NCBI GenBank assembly: GCA_947172415.1
Contig: OX359192.1
Coordinates: forward strand, 5,582,501 to 5,646,500
Length of the DNA stretch: 64,000 nucleotides
Source of the DNA: Chondrosia reniformis
Taxonomy: Eukaryota > Porifera > Demospongiae > Chondrillida > Chondrillidae
Direction of reading: 5' to 3'
In this document: positions 21,939 through 34,704 of the stretch, in pieces
Numbering within the stretch: position 1 is the stretch's first letter
How the letters are laid out: each line of letters begins with the position of its first letter
Notes under the pieces: model-generated
What the model saw: the letters and a program-made list of their open reading frames with translations, nothing else
Databases searched by the model: none
What the model was told of the DNA's origin: nothing
Made by a program: the position numbers and the translations under genes

Positions 21939-24900
21939 CAAATGTATGGTGAGAGTTAGGGCAAATTTTAAGTTTCATCAAAATTTCAAAAACCCATTGG
22001 ACATAATCCATAGATGTCTGTGAATGCTGACACAAAGATTTAGCTTCATATCTCTCCATTTGATAGAGTGACAGCCCTCAATATACATTAAATTCTGATA
22101 TACAAAGTTAATGTATGGTGAGAGATAGGGCAAATTTTAAGTTTCATCAAAATTTCAAAAACCCATTGGACATGCTCCATAGATGTCTGTGAATGCTGAC
22201 ACAAAGATTTAGCTTCATATCTCTCCATTTGATAGAGTGACAGCCCTCAATATACATTAAATTCTGATATACAAAGTTAATGTATGGTGAGAGATAGGGC
22301 AAATTTTAAGTTTCATCAAAATTTCAAAAACCCATTGGACATGCTCCATAGATGTCTGTGAATGCTGACACAAAGGTTTAGCTTCATATCTCTCCATTTG
22401 ATCAAGTGACAGCCCTCAATATACATTAAATTCTGATATACAAAGTTAATGTATGGTGAGAGATAGGGCAAATTTTAAGTTTCATCAAAATTTCAAAAAC
22501 CCATTGGACATGCTCCATAGATGTCTGTGAATGCTGACACAAAGATTTAGCTTCATATCTCTCCATTTGATAGAGTGACAGCCCTCAACATACATTAAAT
22601 TCTGATATACAAAGTTAATGTATGGTGAGAGATAGGGCAAATTTTAAGTTTCATCAAAATTTCAAAAACCCTTTGGACATGCTCCATAGATGTCTGTGAA
22701 TGCTGACACAAAGGTTTAGCTTCATATCTCTCCATTTGATAGAGTGACAGCCCTCAATATACATTAAATTCTGATATACAAAGTTAATGTATGGTGAGAG
22801 ATAGAGCAAATTTTAAGTTTCATCAAAATTTCAAAAACCCATTGGACATGCTCCATAGATGTCTGTGAATGCTGACACAAAGATTTAGCTTCATATCTCT
22901 CCATTTGATAGAGTGACAGCCCTCAATGTACATTAAATTCTGATATACAAAGTTAATGTATGGTGAGAGATAGGGCAAATTTTAAGTTTCATCAAAATTT
23001 CAAAAACCCATTGGACATGCTCCATAGATGTCTGTGAATGCTGACACAAAGGTTTAGCTTCATATCTCTCCATTTGATAGAGTGACAGCCCTCAATATAC
23101 ATTAAATTCTGATATACAAAGTTAATGTATGGTGAGAGATAGGGCAAATTTTAAGTTTCATCAAAATTTCAAAAACCCATTGGACATGCTCCATAGATGT
23201 CTGTGAATGCTGACACAAAGATTTAGCTTCATATCTCTCCATTTGATAGAGTGACAGCCCTCAATATACATTAAATTCTGATATACAAAGTTAATGTATG
23301 GTGAGAGATAGGGCAAATTTTAAGTTTCATCAAAATTTCAAAAACCCATTGGACATGCTCCATAGATGTCTGTGAATGCTGACACAAAGATTTAGCTTCA
23401 TATCTCTCCATTTGATAGAGTGACAGCCCTCAATATACATTAAATTCTGATATAAAAAGTTAATGTATGGTGAGAGATAGGGCAAATTTTAAGTTTCATC
23501 AAAATTTCAAAAACCCATTGGACATGCTCCATAGATGTCTGTGAATGCTGACACAAAGGTTTAGCTTCATATCTCTCCATTTGATAGAGTGACAGCCCTC
23601 AATATACATTAAATTCTGATATACAAAGTTAATGTATGGTGAGAGATAGGGCAAATTTTAAGTTTCATCAAAATTTCAAAAACCCATTGGACATGCTCCA
23701 TAGATGTCTGTGAATGCTGACACAAAGATTTAGCTTCATATCTCTCCATTTGATAGAGTGACAGCCCTCAATATACATTAAATTCTGATATACAAAGTTA
23801 ATGTATGGTGAGAGATAGGGCAAATTTTAAGTTTCATCAAAATTTCAAAAACCCATTGGACATGCTCCATAGATGTCTGTGAATGCTGACACAAAGATTT
23901 AGCTTCATATCTCTCCATTTGATAGAGTGACAGCCCTCAATGTACATTAAATTCTGATATACAAAGTTAATGTATGGTGAGAGATAGGGCAAATTTTAAG
24001 TTTCATCAAAATTTCAAAAACCCATTGGACATGCTCCATAGATGTCTGTGAATGCTGACACAAAGGTTTAGCTTCATATCTCTCCATTTGATCAAGTGAC
24101 AGCCCTCAATATACATTAAATTCTGATATACAAAGTTAATGTATGGTGAGAGATAGGGCAAATTTTAAGTTTCATCAAAATTTCAAAAACCCATTGGACA
24201 TGCTCCATAGATGTCTGTGAATGCTGACACAAAGATTTAGCTTCATATCTCTCCATTTGATAGAGTGACAGCCCTCAATATACATTAAATTCTGATATAC
24301 AAAGTTAATGTATGGTGAGAGATAGGGCAAATTTTAAGTTTCATCAAAATTTCAAAAACCCATTGGACATGCTCCATAGATGTCTGTGAATGCTGACACA
24401 AAGGTTTAGCTTCATATCTCTCCATTTGATAGAGTGACAGCCCTCAATATACATTAAATTCTGATATACAAAGTTAATGCATGGTGAGAGATAGGGCAAA
24501 TTTTAAGTTTCATCAAAATTTCAAAAACCCATTGGACATGCTCCATAGATGTCTGTGAATGCTGACACAAAGATTTAGCTTCATATCTCTCCATTTGATA
24601 GAGTGACAGCCCTCAATGTACATTAAATTCTGATATACAAAGTTAATGTATGGTGAGAGATAGGGCAAATTTTAAGTTTCATCAAAATTTCAAAAACCCA
24701 TTGGACATGCTCCATAGATGTCTGTGAATGCTGACACAAAGGTTTAGCTTCATATCTCTCCATTTGATAAAGTGACAGCCCTCAATATACATTAAATTCT
24801 GATATACAAAGTTAATGTATGGTGAGAGATAGGGCAAATTTTAAGTTTCATCAAAATTTCAAAAACCCATTGGACATGCTCCATAGATGTCTGTGAATGC

Positions 24901-27900
24901 TGATACAAAGATTTAGCTCCATATCTCTCCATTTGATAGAGTGACAGCCCTCAATGTACATTAAATTCTGATATACAAAGTTAATGTATGGTGAGAGATA
25001 GGGCAAATTTTAAGTTTCATCAAAATTTCAAAAACCCATTGAACATGCTCCATAGATGTCTGTGAATGCTGACACAAAGATTTAGCTTCATATCTCTCCA
25101 TTTGATAGAGTGACAGCCCTCAATATACATTAAATTCTGATATACAAAGTTAATGTATGGTGAGAGATAGGGCAAATTTTAAGTTTCATCAAAATTTCAA
25201 AAACCCATTGGACATGCTCTATAGATGTCTGTGAATGCTGACACAAAGGTTTAGCTTCATATCTCTCCATTTGATAGAGTGACAGCCCTCAATATACATT
25301 AAATTCTGATATACAAAGTTAATGTATGGTGAGAGATAGGGCAAATTTTAAGTTTCATCAAAATTTCAAAAACCCATTGGACATGCTCCATAGATGTCTG
25401 TGAATGCTGACACAAAGGTTTAGCTTCATATCTCTCCATTTGATCAAGTGACAGCCCTCAATATACATTAAATTCTGATATACAAAGTTAATGTATGGTG
25501 AGAGATAGGGCAAATTTTAAGTTTCATCAAAATTTCAAAAACCCATTGGACATGCTCCATAGATGTCTGTGAATGCTGACACAAAGGTTTAGCTTCATAT
25601 CTCTCCATTTGATAGAGTGACAGCCCTCAATATACATTAAATTCTGATATACAAAGTTAATGTATGGTGAGAGATAGGGCAAATTTTAAGTTTCATCAAA
25701 ATTTCAAAAACCCATTGGACATGCTCTATAGATGTCTGTGAATGCTGACACAAAGATTTAGCTTCATATCTCTCCATTTGATAGAGTGACAGCCCTCAAT
25801 ATACATTAAATTCTGATATACAAAGTTAATGTATGGTGAGAGATAGGGCAAATTTTAAGTTTCATCAAAATTTCAAAAACCCATTGGACATGCTCCATAG
25901 ATGTCTGTGAATGCTGACACAAAGGTTTAGCTTCATATCTCTCCATTTGATAGAGTGACAGCCCTCAATATACATTAAATTCTGATATACAAAGTTAATG
26001 TATGGTGAGAGATAGGGCAAATTTTAAGTTTCATCAAAATTTCAAAAACCCATTGGACATGCTCTATAGATGTCTGTGAATGCTGACACAAAGATTTAGC
26101 TTCATATCTCTCCATTTGATAGAGTGACAGCCCTCAATATACATTAAATTCTGATATACAAAGTTAATGTATGGTGAGATATAGGGCAAATTTTAAGTTT
26201 CATCAAAATTTCAAAAACCCATTGGACATGCTCCATAGATGTCTGTGAATGCTGACACAAAGATTTAGCTTCATATCTCTCCATTTGATAGAGTGACAGC
26301 CCTCAATATACATTAAATTCTGATATACAAAGTTAATGTATGGTGAGAGATAGGGCAAATTTTAAGTTTCATCAAAATTTCAAAAACCCATTGGACATGC
26401 TCCATAGATGTCTGTGAATGCTGACACAAAGGTTTAGCTTCATATCTCTCCATTTGATAGAGTGACAGCCCTCAATATACATTAAATTCTGATATACAAA
26501 GTTAATGTATGGTGAGAGATAGGGCAAATTTTAAGTTTCATCAAAATTTCAAAAACCCATTGGACATGCTCCATAGATGTCTGTGAATGCTGACACAAAG
26601 ATTTAGCTTCATATCTCTCCATTTGATAGAGTGACAGCCCTCAATATACATTAAATTCTGATATACAAAGTTAATGTATGGTGAGAGATAGGGCAAATTT
26701 TAAGTTTCATCAAAATTTCAAAAACCCATTGGACATGCTCCATAGATGTCTGTGAATGCTGACACAAAGATTTAGCTTCATATCTCTCCATTTGATAGAG
26801 TGACAGCCCTCAATGTACATTAAATTCTGATATACAAAGTTAATGTATGGTGAGAGATAGGGCAAATTTTAAGTTTCATCAAAATTTCAAAAACCCATTG
26901 GACATGCTCCATAGATGTCTGTGAATGCTGACACAAATGTTTAGCTTCATATCTCTCCATTTGATAGAGTGACAGCCCTCAATATACATTAAATTCTGAT
27001 ATACAAAGTTAATGTATGGTGAGAGATAGGGCAAATTTTAAGTTTCATCAAAATTTCAAAAACCCATTGGACATGCTCCATAGATGTCTGTGAATGCTGA
27101 CACAAAGGTTTAGCTTCATATCTCTCCATTTGATAGAGTGACAGCCCTCAATATACATTAAATTCTGATATACAAAGTTAATGTATGGTGAGAGATAGGG
27201 CAAATTTTAAGTTTCATCAAAATTTCAAAAACCCATTGGACATGCTCCATAGATGTCTGTGAATGCTGACACAAAGGTTTAGCTTCATATCTCTCCATTT
27301 GATCAAGTGACAGCCCTCAATATACATTAAATTCTGATATACAAAGTTAATGTATGGTGAGAGATAGGGCAAATTTTAAGTTTCATCAAAATTTCAAAAA
27401 CCCATTGGACATGCTCTATAGATGTCTGTGAATGCTGACACAAAGGTTTAGCTTCATATCTCTCCATTTGATAGAGTGACAGCCCTCAATGTACATTAAA
27501 TTCTGATATACAAAGTTAATGTATGGTGAGAGATAGGGCAAATTTTAAGTTTCATCAAAATTTCAAAAACCCATTGGACATGCTCCATAGATGTCTGTGA
27601 ATGCTGACACAAATGTTTAGCTTCATATCTCTCCATTTGATAGAGTGACAGCCCTCAATATACATTAAATTCTGATATACAAAGTTAATGTATGGTGAGA
27701 GATAGGGCAAATTTTAAGTTTCATCAAAATTTCAAAAACCCATTGGACATGCTCCATAGATGTCTGTGAATGCTGACACAAAGGTTTAGCTTCATATCTC
27801 TCCATTTGATAGAGTGACAGCCCTCAATATACATTAAATTCTGATATACAAAGTTAATGTATGGTGAGAGATAGGGCAAATTTTAAGTTTCATCAAAATT

Positions 27901-28190
27901 TCAAAAACCCATTGGACATGCTCCATAGATGTCTGTGAATGCTGACACAAAGGTTTAGCTTCATATCTCTCCATTTGATAGAGTGACAGCCCTCAATATA
28001 CATTAAATTCTGATATACAAAGTTAATGTATGGTGAGAGATAGGGCAAATTTTAAGTTTCATCAAAATTTCAAAAACCCATTGGACATGCTCCATAGATG
28101 TCTGTGAATGCTGACACAAAGATTTAGCTTCATATCTCTCCATTTGATGGAGTGACAGCCCTCAATATACATTAAATTCTGGTATACAAA
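21939..28190. repeat. satellite array C: 37 R1 monomers
   Basis: The longest array, about 6.25 kb. Spacing stays at 169 bp. Neighbouring monomers often alternate between agattta and aggttta variants, and a gtacatta variant recurs, suggesting weak dimeric or higher-order repeat structure from block duplication. Confidence 0.95.
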
Positions 28191-28550
28191 GTTAATGTAC
28201 ATACAGTAACTTCGTATAGCAGTAATAAAAAGTACATGAAGCGCTGTAACTCTTCCACATTTAGAGATATGAATCTGAAACTCTATCTCAGTATTCACAG
28301 AGATGTATGAAAGGCATCCAATGAGTTTTGCATATTTTGATATATATCTACTCATATTTGCCCTATCTCTCACCATACATTAACTTCGTATAGCAGTAAT
28401 AAAAAGTACATCAAGTGCTGTAATTCTTCCGAATGAAGAGATATGAATCTAACACTCTATCTCATTATTCACAGAGATATATGAAATATTTTTAACGAAT
28501 TTTGCAAATTTTAATACCTACTCAAATTTGCCCTATCTCTCACCATACAT
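28191..28550. repeat. satellite R2, two inverted monomers left of core 4
   Basis: The same 360-bp inverted pair as before cores 2 and 3. Confidence 0.9.
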
Positions 28551-29626
28551 TAGCTAACCCTTATTGCGTAATACTATAAATGGCCGACCTTGAGTAGGTA
28601 TAAGAGTGAAATACGGTACTTCATATATTTCAGAAAATTAGAACTCTTTGAAAGACTTCTTATACACATGGATATGCACTGTGTAGTACTTGATTGTTGT
28701 TGAAGCAGTATTTATCCACGTATATTATATGGATGTCGTTAAAGTGAAATTTTGCCGATCGACGGCCAACGAAACTCCAAAGAAAAAAAGTTGGACCATA
28801 CCGAACGCTACCATCCACGACGCTCAGAGGCCGGGATCGGTGGTAACGCTCTGCCGAGTTGAGCTTTGGGTGTCACTTGCGTGAGAAGAACCAGTTCTTC
28901 TCGATATGGCCGACTCATATGAATCCTTAAAGATATCAGATGCCAATCCCACATTACGTGGAACCCCCCCGAAATCCGGATTATTGGTGAGCACGTCTCT
29001 ATGGCACCAACCGATTAGGAGACAGCTTCAGAGTCTAAGCGCTACCAACCTCTATGGGAACCGCAACCACCATAGAGATGTGTCCAGGTAGGCCTACTTT
29101 ATAAGGTTTTGCGCTTCTATTTAAACAAGAAAATTTCAAAAGGAAACGATTGTGGTTGGCGCAATTCCATACTTAAGAATAGGGTATTTGCGAGAAAAAT
29201 GTAGTCAGATTATATATCAAGTTAATTCGGGATGAGTGCATCGTTCCAAGCCATTTTAAAGGTATATCCAGTATTCGTGGTTCATCTAGAAACTGGGAAA
29301 AATGGATAGAATCCTGTAAGTGTCTTGATTGGCGGAGGAGACCAACTTTTCTGGTCCCATGTAGAAACGATTTTAGCGAGAGGTGTTCCGATATGAACGT
29401 AAACTGGTATAACCAGCCACACTCAATCTCAATTGCAGTAATAGCGTAATGGCTACCTGCCTCTATGTAAAGACCTTCTGACAGCTGCGTTCTGGACTGT
29501 CCCTGCGTGTTTCTAGTTGCCCCATTCATGTCAAAACATTTTAACTTGGTATGCCGATAATTTGCATAATAGTATCGCACGATATATATGCTACACCATT
29601 TGAGGTCGTATAGTAGAAATTTAATG
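28551..29626. repeat. macrosatellite core, copy 4
   Basis: Same as the other cores except small indels: gaatccttaaag where others have gaatccaaag, and an extra ta in attatatatcaa. It shares the tccacgta variant with core 1. Confidence 0.9.
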
Positions 29627-30246
29627 TACATTATAGTGCTGTAACTCTTCCGAATGAAGAGTTATGGATCTGAAACTCTATCTCAGTATTCACAGAGATG
29701 TATGAAAGGTTTTCATTGAGTTTAGCAAATTTTGATATCTACTCATATTTGCCCTATTTGTCACCAAATGTATGGTGAGAGATAGGGTAAATTTTAAGTT
29801 TCATCAAAATTTCAAAAACCCATTGGACATGCTCTATAGATGTCTGTGAATGATGACACAAAGATTTAGCTTCATATCTCTCCATTTGATAGAGTGACAG
29901 CCCTCAATGTACGTTAAATTCTGGTATACAAAGTTAATGTATGGTGAGAGATAGGGCAAATTTTAAGTTTCATCAAAATTTCAAAAACACATTGGACATG
30001 CTCCATAGATGTCTTTAAATGCTGACACAAAGATTTAGCTTCATATCTCTCCATTTGATAGAGTGACAGCCCTCAATGTATATTAAATTCTGGTATACAA
30101 AGTTAATGTATGGTGAGAGATAAGGCAAATTTTAAGTTTCATCAAAATTTCAAAAACCCATTGGACATGCACTTTAGATGTCTGTGAATGCTGACACAAA
30201 GATTTGGCTTCATATCTCGCCATTTGATAGAGTTACAGAACTACAG
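29627..30246. repeat. one R2 monomer then array D: 3 more diverged R1 monomers
   Basis: R2 runs to about 29764; R1 units start near 29765, 29933 and 30102. They carry more substitutions than units in arrays A-C, and the last is truncated, as expected at the edge of a satellite where homogenisation fails. Confidence 0.9.
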
Positions 30247-30405
30247 TTAATGTACTGTTTTGTTAGAGAAAATTGCATAATACAATATATGGCCGACCGT
30301 TAGAAGGTATAATATTATAATAAAGACAAAAATTCCATACTATATCTGAAAATCTAGAATACTTTCCAATTTTTTTATACATATGGATATGCACTGTGTA
30401 GTACT
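30247..30405. repeat. truncated, diverged fifth core copy
   Basis: It begins like the other cores (gcataatac, atggccgacc) and ends at ggatatgcactgtgtagtac, matching the first ~140 bp of the core with many substitutions. A foldback element follows at once. Confidence 0.8.
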
Positions 30406-30419
30406 ATATATATATATAT

Positions 30420-31045
30420 TTAGAAATCCAAGTGATCCCTAGGATAATCAGTATTTTAAATAGTACATATAGTTGCTGGCTTTGAAATCCTCAACTACTG
30501 CATAGAGAGTAGTAGTTGATACAGATAATCCAATTGTAAGCTAGAACACATGGCCTACCAATTACCTTTTCACACCTTAGTATAGACTGAAGATTCATTT
30601 GCATAATCAACAGGGTTAGAGACCATTTTGTAACTTGTATGCAAGGACATAAAAGGCCATGCAAGGCCTTTATTATACGTATGTCATATGATGTCCCTTG
30701 TGTACAAGTTACAAAATGGTCTCTAACCCTGTTGATTATGCGAATGCATGCATGCAACTGACCATCGGTATTCTTAGCCCCCTCACAATGCAAATCAAAT
30801 CTGCTGTGGTCATTAGCTGAGACCCCTTTAAGACTGGAACCTTTGTTGATATATGGCATGGCGATGCATCATCTTCAGTCTATACTAAGTTGTGAAAAGG
30901 TAATTGGTAGGCCGTATGTTCTAGCTTGCAATTGGATGATCTGTATCAACTACTACTCTCTATGCAGTAGTTGAGGATTTCAAAGCCTGCAACTATATGT
31001 ACTATTTAAAATACTGATTATCCTAGGGGTCACTTGGATTTCTAA
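30420..31045. mobile_element. nested foldback element
   Basis: Outer inverted-repeat arms of about 175 bp (30420-30594 and 30871-31045) start ttagaaatccaagtga on both ends and differ at only a few positions. Inside lies a second inverted repeat (30601-30650 against 30690-30741, gcataatcaacagggttaga and its complement) around an aaaggcc hairpin. TA repeats and gcactgtgtag flank both sides. No transposase is present, so it is a non-autonomous foldback or MITE-like element. Confidence 0.85.
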
Positions 31046-31764
31046 CTTGCACTGTGTAGCTAGTATATATATATATGTGCTCAATCATGATTGACAATGA
31101 CAGGTCTAACTCAATATACATTATACATTACGCATCTCTGTATTACACATTGACCAAATTAATAATATACATTCAAAATTTTATAACCATGCATAAATAG
31201 TATATATCATGAATGATCATTTTCCTACATATTAGATGCCTACTCTGTATTAAAAAGCTTATATGGAACTAAGCCTTATGAGAGCTTGGAATACAGGATT
31301 GGAGTCTTTTCTTCTTCTTTTGCTCCACAGCTGTTTCTGGGAATTACACCCTTCATTGATTCAGTGACCCTGGGAATCTCTCTTTTCTTGCAACATTTTC
31401 CCATATACGTATATATATACATATCTCTAAACAGTCAACTCTAACATGGTAAATATACTAGTGATTATACTTTGACACTCACAAAACATACATACTGTAA
31501 GTGCTTTGAATTGATCACAATCAAACACCATTCCTGCTTCAGTTTGGTGTGCCCAAACACAGAAGTGTATGGTTAAATTACTTAAATTTCAGTATGCAAC
31601 TTCTGTATGGTTAGCCTCATCACATAATCACTGTCTTGTTTCGTTACGTTTTGCAGATGTACTAGTCACTGGTACAAGACTGCCATTCCTACTTCTAACA
31701 TCATTTTTTTACATTATATCCATACAAGCTTTAGATGCCATTTAATACATGTGGTGACTGAACA
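31046..31764. other. intergenic DNA, probable 3' UTR of the next minus-strand gene
   Basis: No coding frame or repeat was recognised apart from short TA tracts. Confidence 0.5.
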
Positions 31765-32465
31765 TTACTGTTTATTTGATTTATCTGGGGAATCCATTGT
31801 AGTCTTAGTAGAGTTAAAAGATGGATGAAATTGTTTCATTTCTTCTAGCAGATGTTCACTCATTAATTTGACTTCATATTTCTTCTTTAGTATCCGTTTG
31901 TTTGATCTGTAGAACATGTTGATTACCATGTACCAGTAAAAGGCAAAAACGTTTGTATACTTTGCTAGTCATACCGTTCCATGGCCCTCAAAGTGACTAC
32001 CTGCTCCTTTAGCATCTTTGCAATGTCTGTATTCAAACTTGTAACTTTCCTGTATAGCAAGAAACATATTATTGTCATTAATGTATAATGAAAGCTAAAG
32101 GGAGATCTGTGTGAACAGTAAACTCATCTTACACTCCCTTATGGAATACACTTTATGTAAGCGACTTACTTTTCATAATTATTGTGTCTCCTTTCTGCTT
32201 CCAAAGATGATGAGGCAAGGAAATCCTGATACAGCATGGCACTTTTATCTCTAGATGTGAACCAAGCAGAACACATACTGAATACACACAAAACATTATA
32301 ATCCTTGCTGACATACGGCAAAGTGGCCACTTCACTTCTAGTTAGGCCTCTTCCGTTAAGTTGTGTCTCTTTATCAAGGCCATGTATGGATAGGTAGTGT
32401 TGAACTAGGGGGCTCTTGGAGAAGAGAGAGAATTTTATACGTTCCATTTCCATTCTTGATCCCAT
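31765..32465 (-). CDS. uncharacterised 170-residue protein, coiled-coil C-terminus
   Basis: Three exons (32465-32170, 32049-31975, 31906-31765) read in phase to 170 residues. The N-terminal half (MGSRMEMERIKF to LSIHGLDKETQLNGRG) looks globular. From about residue 85 it becomes charged and helical (LEAERRHNNYEKKVTSLNTD, then KRILKKKYEVKLMSEHLLEE), consistent with a coiled coil. I recognise no family. The start codon is only 40 nt after the stop of the upstream gene on the same strand, and a good acceptor (ttgtctcatgccttag) lies between them, ending 9 nt before the ATG. It may be a separate gene, a trans-spliced second cistron, or part of one longer gene. Confidence 0.65.
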
Positions 32466-32505
32466 CGGATGTGACTAAGGCATGAGACAAATGTCACACC
32501 AACTC

Positions 32506-34441
32506 TTAGAGCCAAATGTCTTCATCTTGTAGATACAGTGTACTTTCTAACAGATCCACGTACTTCCTTTTTAAAGTGAGTGCTATGATCTTGACTTTGA
32601 AACCTAACGTGGCTCTTTTCAAGATCCTTTCTATTAACTACAAGCAGGCAGATAGTAAAAAGTTATTAGAGTTGGCTACAAAGTGATCTAAATGAGTACA
32701 TACAGTATCCAAAACAAACATGCTTACTTCCACTGCTACCCTGTTGCCGAGGAACGTATCCTGATAATTTAAAGAGTTGCATTACAGGCCAATTTTCCCA
32801 GCAATTGGGAAAAGGTTTCAAACCTAAAACCACATTAGCAAATTCAGTCTCTAAACAGATTTGTGTGTATGCTATTAGCCAACTGACCGGTAATCCATAA
32901 GGCTACAAGATTAACTAAGTCACTACAAAAGCCTCCACCAAAATTCTTTCTTGAAGATGGATAAGCTTCACAAAATATTACATAAATTGCCTCGGCTAAA
33001 TATCTTGGAAAGTGCTACATTTTTGAAAGAACATTTACTTCGTTCTCTTGTTAGGATAGACACTATATCACTGTAATTTACCTGAACAAACTTGTCCGAT
33101 TCATGCAAGTTTAGAGGCATAATAATGTTCACGTATATTTTAGCAACAATATCATACAGTTTATCCTGCAATTCTCTGTGTGGCTGTATATTAAGAAAGA
33201 CCAGTAATTCTACAAATCAGCAGGTACCACATATACACCAGACTAGAAGCTAAAATCAATACCTTAAACTTTTCTAGTAAAAACCACCAGAATGTCCCCT
33301 ATAGATAAAACAATGATAGTCCAGGGTATCATGATCAGAGATGCACATCTACCATATAAGTACCACTACTGGGGTGAGTCACACAGAGAAAGGACGCTAA
33401 AGAATACAGTTAATGCGTACGTCAATCAACATTATATAAATCTAACTTGTAGCAAGTTTAAAGTTGCCTTTGTGTAGCAAAATCGTTTCCAAAGTTTGGT
33501 ACCTTCACCCTGTATAAATAGAGTATATTTAGGCAACTTACCAGGTGGCCTGTTGGTCTAGGGGTATGATTCTCGCTTTGGGTGCGAGAGGTCCCGGGTT
33601 CAAATCCCGGACAGGCCCTTTTACTGTTTTTTTTTTTTCTCATACCTGGTCGTGCCTTGCAACTACTTCAACAACATGTACTGGATCAACTTGATTTGGT
33701 AGTCCAGGAATGACGTTCTCCTGGAACTCCGAGGGTACTACTGTAATCTGTAATTAACAACTTTACTTATACTTACATTTACAATTGTTAATTATCCTGG
33801 ACTAACATCATTGATTGACCTTTCCTTTCCTTTATTAACATCATTACCAGCTAATACTGATCTCAGATGCCTTTCATTCTCTAACAAACGCTCAATCTTC
33901 GAATTTTCTTTTTCGGCCAATTCAGTAAGGAAGGCTTTGGTTAAGACAACATTTTAAGAAGTTAAGATTGCAATGGAAAAAAATCACATTATTATATTCT
34001 AACCTTTAGGAAATTGGCTTAATCCATCTTTCAAAAGTAAATCAGCTGGTTTAGACTTTGTTCCAAAGTAAAGAGATCTATACTGGCGTAATAAAATCTC
34101 TAATTTTTCCAGCTCTCTATCTATCAAATCAAGAAAACTGGAATCCCAGGCTAAACAAAAAAGGAATTTCATCTGAACGGTCTTCAGTGCGTAGCATGGT
34201 TAGACTTGCAGCTTTATTGCACACCTGCATATCGTCTGAGGTCTTCAGCAATATCACCAACATCTCTAACAATTTGGTATTTTTCGATCGGACCAAATTC
34301 ACCTTCGCACTCAGCTTCTTTGCTTGCGTCATTCCATCCTAATTTTTCCAGCCAGTATTCTAAATTATCTTCTGGAGGTGGTTTGTGGGGCATTAGACTC
34401 TTTTTGTCTGCATTTCCACCATCCAGTTGCGCATTCGCCAT
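32506..34441 (-). CDS. uncharacterised 270-residue coiled-coil-like protein
   Basis: Seven exons (34441-34225, 34150-34004, 33934-33848, 33740-33646, 33183-33082, 32760-32728, 32637-32506) give 270 residues in phase. It starts MANAQLDGGNADKK and has a short motif NLEYWLEKLGW. A helical middle follows (LIDRELEKLEILLRQYRSL and AEKENSKIERLLENERHLRS), and it ends LYLQDEDIWL. No family recognised; the helical pattern recalls kinetochore or augmin-type subunits but that is only an impression. One intron holds a tRNA-Pro gene on the opposite strand. It is divergent from XPC, 263 bp from its ATG. Confidence 0.7.
33547..33618 (+). tRNA. tRNA-Pro (TGG)
   Basis: A full cloverleaf of 72 nt: 7-bp acceptor stem ggcctgt/acaggcc, D arm with tggtctaggggta, anticodon stem ctcgc/gcgag with loop tttgggt (anticodon TGG), and T arm cccgggttcaaatcccgg. 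Box A and box B are intact, and a T-run serving as Pol III terminator follows. It lies antisense within an intron of the minus-strand gene at 32506-34441. Confidence 0.95.
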
Positions 34442-34463
34442 CTTGTTCGATCGTTGGCAACAC

Positions 34464-34539
34464 TAGTCTCGTGAACCAGACCACTATCTCGCCTTCATAT
34501 TTACTTGATGACACCAGGGCGGTCTGGTTCACGAGACTA
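34464..34539. mobile_element. 76-bp element with perfect 19-bp inverted repeats
   Basis: Arms tagtctcgtgaaccagacc and its exact complement enclose 38 bp. It sits in the short divergent promoter between the minus-strand gene starting at 34441 and XPC. Size and structure suggest a tiny MITE; an exact target-site duplication was not evident. Confidence 0.7.
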
Positions 34540-34704
34540 TGGCAAGCCATCATTGTCGGATATTGGCCCAATAAGTGCCTGCAAGGTCAGAGTACAATAA
34601 GGCTTGAACTTGAGATCCTTTCAATAAGGAATTCTACGGCGCGTAGCAAGGCCTAGCTCCCATAGTGGTAATTAAATCTTTCCCTGCTGAACAGGTGTGC
34701 TATT

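Noticed and set aside
15420..28190. CRISPR array or regular spacer structure
   Set aside because: The units are contiguous 169-bp monomers with no unique spacers, in a eukaryotic context.
14868..29631. Repeated 139-152, 104, 76 and 64-codon frames in the macrosatellite
   Set aside because: They recur because the DNA is nearly identical between copies. No protein family matches, and the 104-codon frames cover satellite monomers. Not annotated as genes.
30491..30859. 122-codon minus-strand frame within the foldback element
   Set aside because: It runs across inverted-repeat DNA and has no recognisable domain.
33458..33643. Minus-strand frame over the tRNA-Pro gene
   Set aside because: It is the antisense translation of the tRNA, a common false ORF.
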